Positions 55,101 to 56,617 of a stretch of DNA of 64,000 bases are shown here, piece by piece (position 1 is the stretch's first letter; each line of letters begins with the position of its first letter). This stretch comes from Astropecten irregularis (lineage: Eukaryota; Echinodermata; Asteroidea; Paxillosida; Astropectinidae). A program made the translations under genes and the position numbers. The stretch covers positions 7,130,001 through 7,194,000 of the forward strand of contig OZ020244.1 of the NCBI GenBank assembly GCA_963971285.1. Direction: 5' to 3'. Under the pieces are notes generated by a model. It saw only the letters and a list, made by a program, of their open reading frames with translations, did not search any database and was not told where the DNA came from.

Positions 55101-55670
55101 ATCACCACTACCCTGGGTGAGAGGAACAGTCCAGGAGGGGCAAAGTGTGGGTTTACTAAGCGGACACATTTCACAGGCTGTCGTTATCACCCTTTGAAAT
55201 GATGTACTTAATCTGCAGGAGTTTTGGCTGTCTTCTTGGGAAGTTGTTCCATCAGGGTTTGAGCGGGAATTCCTCTGTAGTGTTCTTTCAGCCTGGTCAA
55301 GTTTCAGTCTCAAATTCGAAGATGAAAAAGATTCATCATTTTCATGAAGTTCATGACACGAGCATCGTGCAACAATAGACAAGATACAAACTAAAACTAG
55401 GTCAAGACGCCTGATCTGGTGCTTGAGTCGACGTGGCAATGAGTTTTGCTTGGAAGACCAAGTAATTTTGCTGGTCAAGTTTTGGGTAGTTGTGCTGAGT
55501 AGGCCTACCATGCCACCTGAATCGTGTACACCAGGTAGGCCTAGGTGTACTCGCCGTACACCTCCCGGTGAGCTCCCCTGAATGTCACGGTGACGGTCGA
55601 CGCTGGTGACATCACAGTAACCATCGCCTCCCCGCTTGGACAATCTCTCTGGTCTTCTCTTGGCATTCAT
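1016..55670 (-). CDS. Stabilin-like FAS1/EGF scavenger receptor, 5' half of gene (31 exons, partial)
   Basis: Whole-gene entry; the exons are listed separately. Stabilins are large type I membrane receptors that take up hyaluronan, modified lipoproteins and other ligands; that role is family knowledge. Seen here: joined exons give 1408 codons, phases agreeing at all 30 junctions. Approximate residues: 1-87 polar extension, 88-105 hydrophobic leader, 150-231 Cys-rich module, 232-486 six EGF-like repeats, 487-639 and 640-792 FAS1 domains 1 and 2, 793-860 second Cys-rich module, 860-1119 six EGF-like repeats, 1120-1245 and 1246-1408 FAS1 domains 3 and 4. This is the order known for the N-terminal half of vertebrate stabilins. 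FAS1 H-box-like motifs include NHVIQG, MHIVNG and YHVVLG. The last exon ends on a good donor, so the C-terminal half lies beyond position 1. STAB1 versus STAB2 cannot be decided, so no symbol is given. Confidence 0.93.
1408..1764. repeat. Two abutting element fragments (mariner-like end; TTAA MITE end)
   Basis: 1408-1580 begins with a CACCGTGTCCCCGAAAAAA end preceded by TA and continues like the left part of the element at 14291-14730. 1640-1764 is the other half of the TTAA MITE, ending ACCT then TTAA. The fragments meet near 1600. Confidence 0.5.
2172..2303 (-). CDS. Stabilin-like exon 30: FAS1 domain 4, part 3
   Basis: 44 codons, phase 0; acceptor gtaacag, donor gttagt. Encodes DILQYHVVLGSAL, the FAS1 H-box region. 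Confidence 0.93.
2576..2942. mobile_element. TTAA-flanked MITE, copy 2
   Basis: 367 bp between TTAA at 2572-2575 and TTAA at 2943-2946. Terminal inverted repeats AGGGATGGTACAGAATTGGT and ACCAGTTCTGTACCATCCCT match at 19 of 20 bases. The interior resembles the element at 227-564. Confidence 0.75.
3084..3179 (-). CDS. Stabilin-like exon 29: FAS1 domain 4, part 2
   Basis: 32 codons, phase 0; acceptor catag, donor gtgagt. Encodes AYTVFIPTNEAVASF, the FAS1 core motif. Confidence 0.92.
3561..3692 (-). CDS. Stabilin-like exon 28: FAS1 domain 4, part 1
   Basis: 44 codons, phase 0; acceptor tctcag, donor gtgagc. Linker plus first FAS1-4 helix (STFYALLQ). Confidence 0.9.
3693..4813. other. Intron 27, nothing recognised
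   Basis: No coding signal. 3790-4290 has short degenerate inverted and direct repeats of an AACTCCAACAG-type motif, probably a decayed element. Open frames here are not supported. Confidence 0.4.
4814..4891 (-). CDS. Stabilin-like exon 27: FAS1 domain 3, part 4
   Basis: 26 codons, phase 0; acceptor gtacag, donor gtaagc. Encodes IPVEFPDIPATNGLIHIIGE, the terminal FAS1 motif. Confidence 0.92.
4892..6256. other. Intron 26, upper part, nothing recognised
   Basis: No coding or RNA signal. An AT-rich stretch at 5930-6070 has repeated ATCGTAT-like words. Confidence 0.4.
6257..6390. mobile_element. CpG-rich snap-back MITE, copy 1
   Basis: Near-perfect palindrome: arms begin ATGGGAGACTTTTGAGAATC and run through CTTCAAGTCAACAGCGCAC, with a GC-rich loop of CGCGCGCATGC. 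Flanked by TCA on both sides, a possible 3-bp duplication. Further copies at 10063-10167 and 43858-44011. Confidence 0.7.
6519..6639 (-). CDS. Stabilin-like exon 26: FAS1 domain 3, part 3
   Basis: Phase 2 to phase 0; acceptor atttcag, donor gtgagt. Encodes MHIVNGTHNERDL with the FAS1 H-box. Confidence 0.93.
6741..7008 (+). repeat. tRNA-like SINE family member
   Basis: Contains a B-box-like GGTTCGAATCC at 6968 and ends in CTGTTCACTTTTCAAT, like the other members. The upstream body CCATGTACTGTTTCTCAGGT is shared with 12180-12430 and 40241-40599. Degenerate A box. Confidence 0.55.
7096..7226 (-). CDS. Stabilin-like exon 25: FAS1 domain 3, part 2
   Basis: Phase 0 to phase 2; acceptor caaag, donor gtagg. 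Encodes GLTVFTPNDAAL, the FAS1 core motif. Confidence 0.93.
7227..8200. other. Intron 24, nothing recognised
   Basis: No coding, tRNA or clear element ends. A T12 tract lies near 7410. Confidence 0.4.
8201..8248 (-). CDS. Stabilin-like exon 24: FAS1 domain 3, part 1
   Basis: 16-codon exon, phase 0; acceptor atttcag, donor gtaatt. Encodes EIATLPGLRRFYELIQ, the first FAS1 helix, and equates to exon 10. Confidence 0.88.
8919..9156. mobile_element. GGGGCCAATTTCAT TIR MITE, copy 1
   Basis: Inverted ends CAGGGGCCAATTTCATAGAG and TCCATGAAATTGGCCCCTG, then GCTGCTTA/TAAGCAGC. No clear target duplication. Relatives at 12108-12677 and 35167-35460; a lone end at 56912. Confidence 0.6.
9298..9566. mobile_element. 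AATAGCG/CGCTATT MITE with internal palindrome
   Basis: Ends TTTAATAGCGCTTCGCACTA and CAAGTGCGGAGCACTATT. Inside, 9426-9515 is a second palindrome (GATCGTAACC, AGGTCTGACATG and their inverse). Related shorter copies at 9877-10012 and 48729-48866. Confidence 0.6.
9695..9790 (-). CDS. Stabilin-like exon 23: EGF-like, end of block 2
   Basis: 32 codons, phase 0; acceptor cttag, donor gtatgt. Encodes CVYTGPGTSDCQCRDGYGGDG, the last EGF-like repeat before FAS1-3. Confidence 0.94.
9877..10012. mobile_element. AATAGCG/CGCTATT MITE, short copy
   Basis: TAGCGTTCCGCACTAATGAT at left and AGCGCAAGTGCGCAGTGCTA at right, with the shared core GCAATGTTTGTCTGAGGTTC. About 85% similar by eye to 48729-48866. 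Confidence 0.6.
10063..10167. mobile_element. CpG-rich snap-back MITE, copy 2
   Basis: Same ends (ATGGGAGAC/GTCTCCCAT) and core (GTCAACAGCGCA, GCATGCGCGCGC). The left arm has lost about 20 bp present in the right arm. Confidence 0.7.
10401..10499 (-). CDS. Stabilin-like exon 22: EGF-like
   Basis: 33 codons, phase 0; acceptor gtttcag, donor gtaaat. Encodes CYCNHGYSWNGTFC and NPCQIMPDGGC. Confidence 0.94.
10776..10832. repeat. Hairpin with TGACGTCA at both ends
   Basis: TGACGTCAGATATGA and TCATATCTGACGTCA are perfect inverted arms around an A/T/GC-mixed loop. Each arm starts with a full CRE octamer, itself palindromic. May be a MITE remnant or a regulatory site. Confidence 0.6.
10841..11905. 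other. Intron 21, mostly unrecognised; 15-bp tandem repeat
   Basis: At 11283-11329 TATTTGTGGACTATA is repeated just over three times. Nothing else recognised; the open frames spanning it are products of the repeat. Confidence 0.5.
11906..12064 (-). CDS. Stabilin-like exon 21: EGF-like
   Basis: 53 codons, phase 0; acceptor taccag, donor gtaagg. Encodes CTCNSGWEGDGFEC and DPCQMPNRGGCGEGAVC. Confidence 0.95.
12180..12430 (-). repeat. tRNA-like SINE family member
   Basis: On the minus strand it reads GGCTGGATGGCTCAGTTGGT then a GGTTCAA B-box, matching tRNA internal promoter boxes, followed by TTTGTTCACTTTTTAA. Nested within the TIR element 12108-12677. Confidence 0.65.
12439..12515. repeat. Perfect-arm palindrome
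   Basis: Arms of GAAATAACCACAAGGGAAAC and GTTTCCCTTGTGGTTATTTC meet at a GACTGGGTCAGTCAGT centre. The arm sequence also borders the tRNA-like elements at 39270 and 51597, so this may be two of their ends joined. Confidence 0.6.
13120..13213 (-). CDS. Stabilin-like exon 20: EGF-like
   Basis: Enters in phase 2, leaves in phase 0; acceptor atgtag, donor gtaaat. Encodes CLCQAGYSGSGLHC and NPCLLPERGAC. Confidence 0.92.
13214..14290. other. Intron 19, upper part, no recognised element
   Basis: No coding support. GAAACTCAAAATGTCCC near 13298 and GGGAAAGTTTCATCCC near 14094 could be worn inverted ends of an about 0.8-kb element, but the match is poor. Confidence 0.25.
14291..14730. mobile_element. 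Mariner-like TIR element
   Basis: Ends CAGAGTGTCCCCCAAAA and TTTTTCAGGGACACCCTG, flanked on both sides by TA, the duplication of Tc1/mariner transposons. 440 bp, non-coding. A left-end relative is at 1408-1580. Confidence 0.65.
14780..14957 (-). CDS. Stabilin-like exon 19: EGF-like pair
   Basis: Enters in phase 1, leaves in phase 2. Acceptor attgcag, donor gtacgt. Encodes CTCLHGVCDDG, CDIGFMGKNC and CHEHAVC. A mariner-like element ends 49 bp downstream in the intron. Confidence 0.93.
15441..15549 (-). CDS. Stabilin-like exon 18: EGF-like
   Basis: 36 codons plus 1 base, acceptor tttgtag, donor gtaagt. Encodes CSCDESFTGTACELC and NLFGSGCN. Confidence 0.93.
15823..15934. repeat. Outer fragment of the minisatellite-bearing TIR family
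   Basis: AAGGCCCTGTCACACAATAA then GGCTCGCTGGAG resembles the start of the element at 15935 (AGCCCTCTCACACTAGTC, GACTCACCGGAG). Probably the end of a second, truncated copy. Confidence 0.4.
16082..17014. repeat. 20-bp minisatellite, left block
   Basis: About 46 tandem units of TTCTTACCGATGTGCTACCG and variants (GATGATCT, GATGTGAA). The last units form a 40-bp higher-order pair. All frames are open because 20 bp repeats every 60 nt; not a gene. On the strand of the host gene each unit reads GTAAGAAC. Confidence 0.97.
17015..17836. mobile_element. Nested TIR element inside the minisatellite
   Basis: 822 bp with 19-bp inverted ends CACCGTGTTTACACTTGAT / ATCAAGTGTAAACACGGTG. The satellite unit is interrupted with TGA repeated on both sides (17012-17014, 17837-17839), a 3-bp target duplication. 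Subterminal GATCAGATCC/GGATCTGATC is also inverted. Superfamily uncertain; 3-bp duplications occur in CACTA and PIF/Harbinger groups. No transposase. Confidence 0.8.
17837..18497. repeat. 20-bp minisatellite, right block
   Basis: About 33 units continuing in register after the nested element, mostly the GATGTGAAACCGATCTTACT / GATGTACTACCGTTCTTAC pair, more diverged towards the right. Confidence 0.95.
18642..18728 (-). CDS. Stabilin-like exon 17: Cys-rich end and EGF-like start
   Basis: 29 codons, phase 0. Encodes EPECCTGFYGDACHPCPGG, the same motif as exons 1-2. Acceptor gatacag; the donor is the non-canonical CAG|GCAAGT, implying a GC-AG intron. Confidence 0.92.
19117..19378. repeat. 130-bp unit array A (2 units)
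   Basis: Units begin GAATCATGATCCTAGCTCTT and contain GAGCTACTTCCTGTTTGACC, GGAAGTAGAGGTCA and CCTTGCCTAACATT. Confidence 0.8.
19566..20513. repeat. Duplicated segment A (source copy)
   Basis: 948 bp matching 25288-26235 at a constant offset of 5722 with no indel and no difference noticed by eye. Confidence 0.85.
19745..20268. repeat. 130-bp unit array B (4 units)
   Basis: Four head-to-tail units of the same repeat, within the segment copied exactly at 25288-26235. Confidence 0.85.
20740..20905. repeat. 21-bp CGAATA minisatellite, block 1
   Basis: Degenerate tandem copies of ATCATTTGCGAATACAAAATC-type units, some in inverted orientation (TATTCGCAAATTAATGAT). Confidence 0.7.
20906..21772. 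repeat. Dispersed intronic repeat, copy 1
   Basis: The CTTATAATGATTGCCACGTA start and the GCATTTCGATTAAGATTTGG block recur near 22390-22800, 23900-25205 and 26370-27720. A simple ACATGTACATGT tract lies at 21645-21725. No coding. Confidence 0.6.
21900..22360. repeat. 21-bp CGAATA minisatellite, block 2
   Basis: About a dozen GCGAATACAAAATCATT units at 21930-22085, then a second cluster from 22190 after an inverted spacer. Short frames here are repeat translations. Confidence 0.8.
22390..23759. repeat. Dispersed repeats and hairpin-ended tail
   Basis: Partial copies of the dispersed repeat, then CCAAGTTTGGTCAAAATCGG and (GAA)n blocks, ending at 23733-23760 with the hairpin CCTTTTCCGTTGAACACGG followed by CTAGAG. 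Confidence 0.6.
23760..25209. repeat. Duplicated segment B (first copy)
   Basis: 1450 bp repeated at 26228-27677 at a constant offset of 2468. One difference noticed: A at 24226, G at 26694. Short open frames inside both copies are identical, but nothing marks them as genes. Confidence 0.9.
25207..25280. repeat. 74-bp inverted copy at duplication junction
   Basis: Exact reverse complement of 28027-28100, placed between the end of segment B and the start of the second A copy. Shares TGG with the end of B. Confidence 0.85.
25288..26235. repeat. Duplicated segment A (second copy)
   Basis: Copy of 19566-20513. Its last eight bases (AACTAGAG) are also the first bases of the second B copy, so the join is at shared sequence. 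Confidence 0.85.
26228..27677. repeat. Duplicated segment B (second copy)
   Basis: Copy of 23760-25209, continuing afterwards into unrelated repeat sequence at 27678. Confidence 0.9.
28067..28856. repeat. 130-bp unit array C (6 units)
   Basis: Six units of the same repeat, each with the inverted-repeat-like TTCCTGTTTGACCGGAAG core. Confidence 0.85.
29303..29455. repeat. 130-bp unit, single copy
   Basis: One unit preceded by a worn second unit, followed by the CTCAAACCGTTGATTTTT block. Confidence 0.7.
29857..30370. repeat. 130-bp unit array D (about 4 units)
   Basis: Four units with about 129-bp period, interrupted downstream by the TIR element at 30501. Confidence 0.85.
30501..31474. mobile_element. 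Long-TIR DNA element with 7-bp duplication
   Basis: Ends are inverted over about 125 bp: TTAGTCTTGGTCCAAGACTG at left, CAGTCTTGGACCAAGACTAA at right, continuing through GTGCCATTGCGCCCTCTCGT and CAGTCTTGGGCATTTCCTAT. TGCTGTA is present immediately outside both ends, and the flanks join into an uninterrupted host repeat. 974 bp, no transposase. Seven-base duplications are known for P-type elements; assignment uncertain. Confidence 0.75.
31560..31755. repeat. Series of short hairpins at repeat tail
   Basis: Three hairpins in a row: AGCTTTTCCGC/GCGGAAAAGCT, GGGTTTTCGC/GCGGAAAACCC and GGCTTTTCGC/GCGAAAAAGCC, separated by AAAACAGAACAAAA. A similar hairpin is at 29718-29745. Confidence 0.65.
32426..32521 (-). 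CDS. Stabilin-like exon 16: second Cys-rich module, part 2
   Basis: 32 codons, phase 0, found by hand. Pyrimidine-rich acceptor (t-run then ctgttgaag), donor gtatgt. Encodes NIISVGCQQMCNRTIW, the counterpart of the EITGCSQQC segment in exon 1, and joins in frame to the CCTGFYG of exon 17. Its downstream intron is 13.7 kb. Confidence 0.85.
32663..33013. mobile_element. TTAA-flanked MITE, copy 3
   Basis: TTAA at 32659-32662 and 33014-33017 enclose a copy in reverse orientation to the one at 227-564, with worn ends. It lies between exons 16 and 15. Confidence 0.5.
33084..33146 (-). CDS. Stabilin-like exon 15: second Cys-rich module, part 1
   Basis: 21 codons, phase 0, acceptor tctcag, donor gtaagt. 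Encodes CSLCNDSTLPTSCPSG, matching the CEMCPLSKPTLCPS segment in exon 1. Confidence 0.87.
33544..33559. repeat. Poly-G tract
   Basis: About 16 uninterrupted G, just left of the hAT-like element at 33566. Similar homopolymers: C tract at 38169-38181, G tract near 38599-38618. Confidence 0.95.
33566..34111. mobile_element. hAT-like non-autonomous element
   Basis: Ends TAGTGTTGTGCATTTTC and AATGCACAGCACTA. Flanks GTTCATGG and GTTTATGG are an 8-bp duplication with one change, as made by hAT transposases. A related left end is at 49842. 546 bp, no coding. Confidence 0.65.
34235..34390 (-). CDS. Stabilin-like exon 14: FAS1 domain 2, part 5
   Basis: 52 codons, phase 0, acceptor ccaccag, donor gtaaaa. 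Carries IIANDGYIHSIDGLIIP, the terminal FAS1 motif, then HRCD, which links to the next Cys-rich module. Confidence 0.93.
34520..34926. mobile_element. hAT-like MITE
   Basis: Ends TAGTGCAGGGCAAAATC and GATTAAAATCCCAGCACTA, flanked by perfect 8-bp ATCAAGAT duplications (34512-34519, 34927-34934). 407 bp. Confidence 0.75.
35167..35460. mobile_element. GGGGCCAATTTCAT TIR MITE, copy 3
   Basis: Ends GGGCCCGATTTCATGGAATC and GATTCCATGAAATTGGGCCC. It sits just downstream (lower coordinates) of exon 13; the right end is about 26 bp from that exon's donor. Confidence 0.55.
35487..35555 (-). CDS. Stabilin-like exon 13: FAS1 domain 2, part 4
   Basis: 23 codons, phase 0, acceptor atgcag, donor gtaagt. 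Encodes DLITTGHVMSLHGS, the strand after the H-box in FAS1 domains. Confidence 0.88.
36046..36099 (-). CDS. Stabilin-like exon 12: FAS1 domain 2, part 3
   Basis: 18-codon exon, phase 0, acceptor ttttgcag, donor gtaag. Encodes KLLALLRNHVIQGTM with the FAS1 H-box. Confidence 0.9.
36575..36992. mobile_element. TIR element beside exon 11 donor
   Basis: Inverted ends AGATTATATAGTGCTACGCG and CGCGTAGCGCTATATAATCT, 418 bp. No clear target duplication. Ends 26 bp from the donor of exon 11. Confidence 0.65.
37019..37135 (-). CDS. Stabilin-like exon 11: FAS1 domain 2, part 2
   Basis: 39 codons, phase 0, found by reading intron sequence where FAS1-2 lacked its central motif. Acceptor ctctggcag, donor gtatgcc. 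Encodes IPYTILAPMNKAFNQLPEG, the FAS1 TVFxPxNxAF equivalent. Its donor is only about 26 bp from a TIR element at 36575-36992. Confidence 0.88.
37342..37404 (-). CDS. Stabilin-like exon 10: FAS1 domain 2, part 1
   Basis: 21 codons, phase 0, acceptor catcag, donor gtaag. Encodes GSVTGILSTTGRFNRLNYLL, the first FAS1 helix region. Confidence 0.88.
37405..38951. other. Intron 9 with low-complexity G/C tracts
   Basis: Mostly unrecognised. 38568-38898 is T- and G-rich with worn inverted ends GCGCGGCTCTAC / GTAGAACCGCGC, a probable small TIR element. Confidence 0.45.
38952..39095 (-). CDS. Stabilin-like exon 9: FAS1 domain 1, part 3
   Basis: 48 codons, phase 0, acceptor tgcag, donor gtgagc. Contains the terminal FAS1 motif IPAMNGVIHITDRLL. 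Confidence 0.95.
39299..39631. mobile_element. Inverted pair of tRNA-like modules
   Basis: Ends are inverted: ATTGAAAAGTAAACAAAGAA at left and TTCTTTGTTCACTTTTCAAT at right. Just inside each end is a tRNA-like module, left on the minus strand (ACCAACTGAGCTATCC) and right on the plus strand (CTGTTCGAATCCCGCTCCAG). They flank a body containing GAAACCACGCACACACTGC. Confidence 0.6.
40241..40599. mobile_element. Inverted pair of tRNA-like modules, second copy
   Basis: Same design as 39299-39631: TTTAAGTCATTGAAAAGTGA at left, its inverted match TCACTTTTCAATGACTTAAA at right. A minus-strand module (ACCAACTGAGCTATCCAGCC) and a plus-strand module (GGCTGGATGGCTCAGTTGGT) face outwards around a shared body. 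Confidence 0.6.
40715..40867 (-). CDS. Stabilin-like exon 8: FAS1 domain 1, part 2
   Basis: 51 codons, phase 0, acceptor tttacag, donor gtgag. Encodes the middle of FAS1-1; the usual HxxxG box is degenerate (KLHTIPTHM), as is common in some FAS1 copies. Confidence 0.92.
40974..41165. mobile_element. GTACTCG-rich hAT fragment
   Basis: Starts CAGTGTTATAGTACTCGTAC and is filled with GTACTCG/CGAGTAC words, like the complete element at 47542-48557. The right end is missing. Confidence 0.6.
41166..41818. other. Intron 7, AT-rich, nothing recognised
   Basis: No coding or element ends seen. Confidence 0.4.
41819..41980 (-). CDS. Stabilin-like exon 7: FAS1 domain 1, part 1
   Basis: 54 codons, phase 0. 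Carries the FAS1 H1-type motif GLFTVFVPTDQAF. Acceptor taaccag, donor gtaatt. Confidence 0.95.
42436..42621 (-). CDS. Stabilin-like exon 6: EGF-like, end of block 1
   Basis: 62 codons, phase 0 at both ends, acceptor gttag, donor gtatga. Finishes one EGF-like repeat (CECEDGYD) and encodes a second (CPPHSVC, CQCLEGFKGDGHAC) just before the first FAS1 domain. Confidence 0.93.
42622..43469. other. Intron 5, upper part, nothing firm
   Basis: No coding support. AAAGGACTTTTCACAC at 42690 resembles MITE ends elsewhere but has no partner. Confidence 0.35.
43470..43575 (-). repeat. Fragment of the TTTTCACACTATC element
   Basis: GGTAGGACAG, CAACCCTGGTAGGGA and CTCAACCCGGTTCCAAACTG match the reverse complement of 54500-54610. 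Confidence 0.6.
43611..43810 (-). CDS. Stabilin-like exon 5: EGF-like pair
   Basis: Acceptor tactacag, donor gtatgtg; enters in phase 1 and leaves in phase 0. Encodes one full EGF-like repeat (CSAHAVC, CSCMDGYYGDGVEC) and the first half of the next, completed by exon 6. Confidence 0.93.
43858..44011. mobile_element. CpG-rich snap-back MITE, copy 3
   Basis: Inverted arms ATGGGACACTTTGGAGAACC / GGTTCTCCAAAGTCTCCCAT and CTTCAAGTCAACAGCGCA, with a longer CpG-rich centre than the other copies. Confidence 0.7.
44088..44268. mobile_element. GGACCTTATCGAAGATAGC TIR MITE
   Basis: Perfect inverted ends GGACCTTATCGAAGATAGC / GCTATCTTCGATAAGGTCC, 181 bp. A longer relative is at 56269-56617. Confidence 0.75.
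44817..44945 (-). CDS. Stabilin-like exon 4: EGF-like
   Basis: Acceptor ttttag followed by CCAAG; this choice, not the next AG, keeps frame with exon 3. Donor gtatgg, phase 1. Encodes CGEPACHPFAIC and CVCSPGYSGDG. Confidence 0.9.
45070..45210 (-). repeat. Diverged tRNA-like SINE fragment
   Basis: Begins with the GGGAAACTGACTGG motif seen beside other family members. On the minus strand it has GCCGGGC-like A-box remnants and CTGGTTGGAATTCC near the B-box position. Confidence 0.35.
45211..45668. other. Intron 3, nothing recognised
   Basis: No coding or RNA signal. Confidence 0.35.
45671..46441. repeat. Foldback arms, about 45 bp, 680 bp apart
   Basis: CCGGTGTGGCGGTCTCAGCT at left is inverted as AGCTGAGACCGCCACACCGG at right, extending through GACTCCCCGTCTCAGCTG. 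Possible foldback element; no target duplication seen. Confidence 0.5.
46430..46575 (-). repeat. tRNA-like SINE fragment
   Basis: Minus strand: GGCTGGACAGCTCAGTTGGT at 46524-46543 (A-box like) and GGTTCGATCCC at 46440 (B-box like). Between them is an about 70-bp stretch, longer than in a tRNA. Confidence 0.5.
46864..46959 (-). CDS. Stabilin-like exon 3: EGF-like
   Basis: Acceptor ttacag, donor gtatgt, phase 1 to phase 1. Contains CDCVYGVCNAG and CLCAAGYQGPRC, an EGF-like repeat with all expected cysteines. Confidence 0.93.
47542..48557. mobile_element. hAT-like element rich in GAGTAC repeats
   Basis: Ends CAGTGTTGTAGT / ACTACAACACTG flanked by perfect 8-bp GTTAACGC (47534-47541, 48558-48565), the hAT signature. 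Subterminal zones (47560-47730, 48380-48545) are dense in CGAGTAC words in opposite orientation. A TTAA MITE fragment sits inside at 47925-48185. No transposase frame. Confidence 0.85.
48729..48866. mobile_element. AATAGCG/CGCTATT MITE, short copy
   Basis: TAATAGCGTTCTGCACTAAT at left, AGCGCAAGTATGCAGTGCTA at right, core GCAATGTTTGTCTGAGGTTC as in the 9.9-kb copy. Confidence 0.6.
48867..49841. other. Intron 2, middle, nothing recognised
   Basis: No coding, RNA or element ends seen. Confidence 0.35.
49842..50120. repeat. hAT-like fragment, relative of 33566-34111
   Basis: TAGTGCTGTGCATTTTCGGA, AATGTGCACGATCAATGGAT and GAATATTCAGTCA match the 33.6-kb element in order. The right end is not found; 50120-50840 is GTACATGTA-rich. 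Confidence 0.6.
51089..51241 (-). CDS. Stabilin-like exon 2: EGF-like (CPGG type)
   Basis: Acceptor ttacag, donor gtacgg, phase 1 in and out. Encodes a CPGGSSNACNGRGRC opening followed by CQCNPAFTG and CQLC, a laminin/EGF-like repeat that follows the Cys-rich module in stabilins. Confidence 0.93.
51596..51716. repeat. Foldback remnant of the tRNA-like pair
   Basis: CATTGAAAAGTGAACAAAGA then GGAGCGGGATTCGAATC is followed at once by the inverted half (GATTCCAGTCAA, TTTGTTGACTTTTCAATG). The whole body has been lost, leaving only the two ends. Confidence 0.6.
51717..52926. other. Intron 1, lower part, nothing recognised
   Basis: AT-rich, no coding or repeat ends seen. Confidence 0.35.
52936..54031. 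mobile_element. Possible relative of the 30.5-kb TIR element
   Basis: Ends TAGTCTTGTCCAAGACG and CGTCTTGAACAAGACTA are inverted and resemble the 30501 ends. TAAGGTACC lies directly left (52927-52935) and 8 bp beyond the right end (54040-54048), so the target site is not clean. Confidence 0.45.
54344..54698. mobile_element. TTTTCACACTATC TIR element
   Basis: AAGGCCTTTTCACACTATC at left, GATAGTGTGAAAAGCCCTTT at right. Interior has several GATCCGGTT and AACCGGATC words. Lies in intron 1, 280 bp below exon 1. Confidence 0.65.
54977..55670 (-). CDS. Stabilin-like exon 1: start, leader, Cys-rich module
   Basis: ATG at 55668-55670; 231 codons plus 1 base to a gtgag donor. A hydrophobic run (LVLVCILSIVARCSC) begins only near residue 91, so the true start may be the in-frame ATG at 55511 or an unseen upstream exon. 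Residues 150-231 have the spaced cysteines and CCSGFWGPMC motif that open each stabilin EGF block. Confidence 0.8.
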
Positions 55671-55713
55671 TGTAGACTGACTGCCTGGTCATCTAATTGT
55701 CACCTACTTTCAG

Positions 55714-55723
55714 TCTTTTTATA
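55714..55723 (-). promoter_or_regulatory. Possible TATA box of the stabilin-like gene
   Basis: TATAAAAAG on the minus strand, about 45-50 bp upstream of the exon 1 ATG. A start site 30 bp downstream would leave a 5' UTR of about 20 nt. No other core element is convincing, and an upstream noncoding exon is equally possible. Confidence 0.3.
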
Positions 55724-56236
55724 CATGGTGTTTCGAAGGAAAGCGGAAGAGAGATAAACGATATTGTTTCTTTCCGTTTTCACTAACGTTAACCTTCATT
55801 GAGCAGTTTCCAATTCCATTGATATCAGCGAGTTTATGCAATAGTCTGGTGCTCTTCCATTCAATACCCATAATACTCTACCAAAGAGGATAGGTTTCAG
55901 ACGCTATAGCTGGTCTGTATCAGTTGGTGATGGGAACCTGGGTGTAACCGTAAAAACAGCCGCAAACTTAGCCTCAAACTATCAAGAAGAATACATGCAA
56001 TTATCAGAATATTGATTTCTCAATTTTATGAATAAATCTAAAAGAGATAAATACTAGGCACATTGTACTTTGGCGAAGGCCAATTCAGCCCTGCTTAATT
56101 CTGAGATTATCGGGTAAACCACTTCATCTGATGAAGTAGCTTTTTATTTATTTTCTCTGTATCTGTGCTTCATTTGTATTAGTTTTTTAATGTAATATTT
56201 TAATTTGTTGTTTTGTTTATATTTTTGCTTGTTTAA
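55724..56236. other. Upstream of the stabilin-like gene, nothing recognised
   Basis: No coding support. Probably contains promoter sequence, but no motif can be defended. Confidence 0.35.
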
Positions 56237-56270
56237 CCATGGAGGAAGAAATAGCTTTCTTCCTCCATGG
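56237..56270. repeat. Short palindrome
   Basis: CCATGGAGGAAGAAATAGC continues into its inverse CTTTCTTCCTCCATGG, abutting the MITE at 56269. Confidence 0.7.
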
Positions 56271-56617
56271 ACCTTATCGAGGATAGCACATAACTGGCTG
56301 TGCGCAAAGCACTTTGGGAAACACAGGGTTGTTAGGGCAGGAGCTGAGTGCATAAAACGAATGGACATGAAAATTCAACTATGAATAAGTACTCAACTTT
56401 TCACCGCTTGAACAAGTGACTCGATAGTAACATTCCATGGACCGTTGTGCAGCATCGTTATGTATAACAACTCAAAGCAAGGCTTTCTTCTAGGAAAAAA
56501 GACAACTTAAGTTATACGACTGTACGCTTGTCAACGCGTTTGGAAAAACTTTAAAACCCAAAATTACCCGCGTTCTTTGCGCGCGCACGCGCAGCGCCGA
56601 AAACAAGCTATCTTCGA
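56269..56617. mobile_element. GGACCTTATCGA TIR element, larger copy
   Basis: Left end GGACCTTATCGAGGATAGC, right end GCTATCTTCGATA, the last bases lost at a join with a TAGTCTTGATCCAAGAC palindrome (56622). Relative of 44088-44268. Confidence 0.5.
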
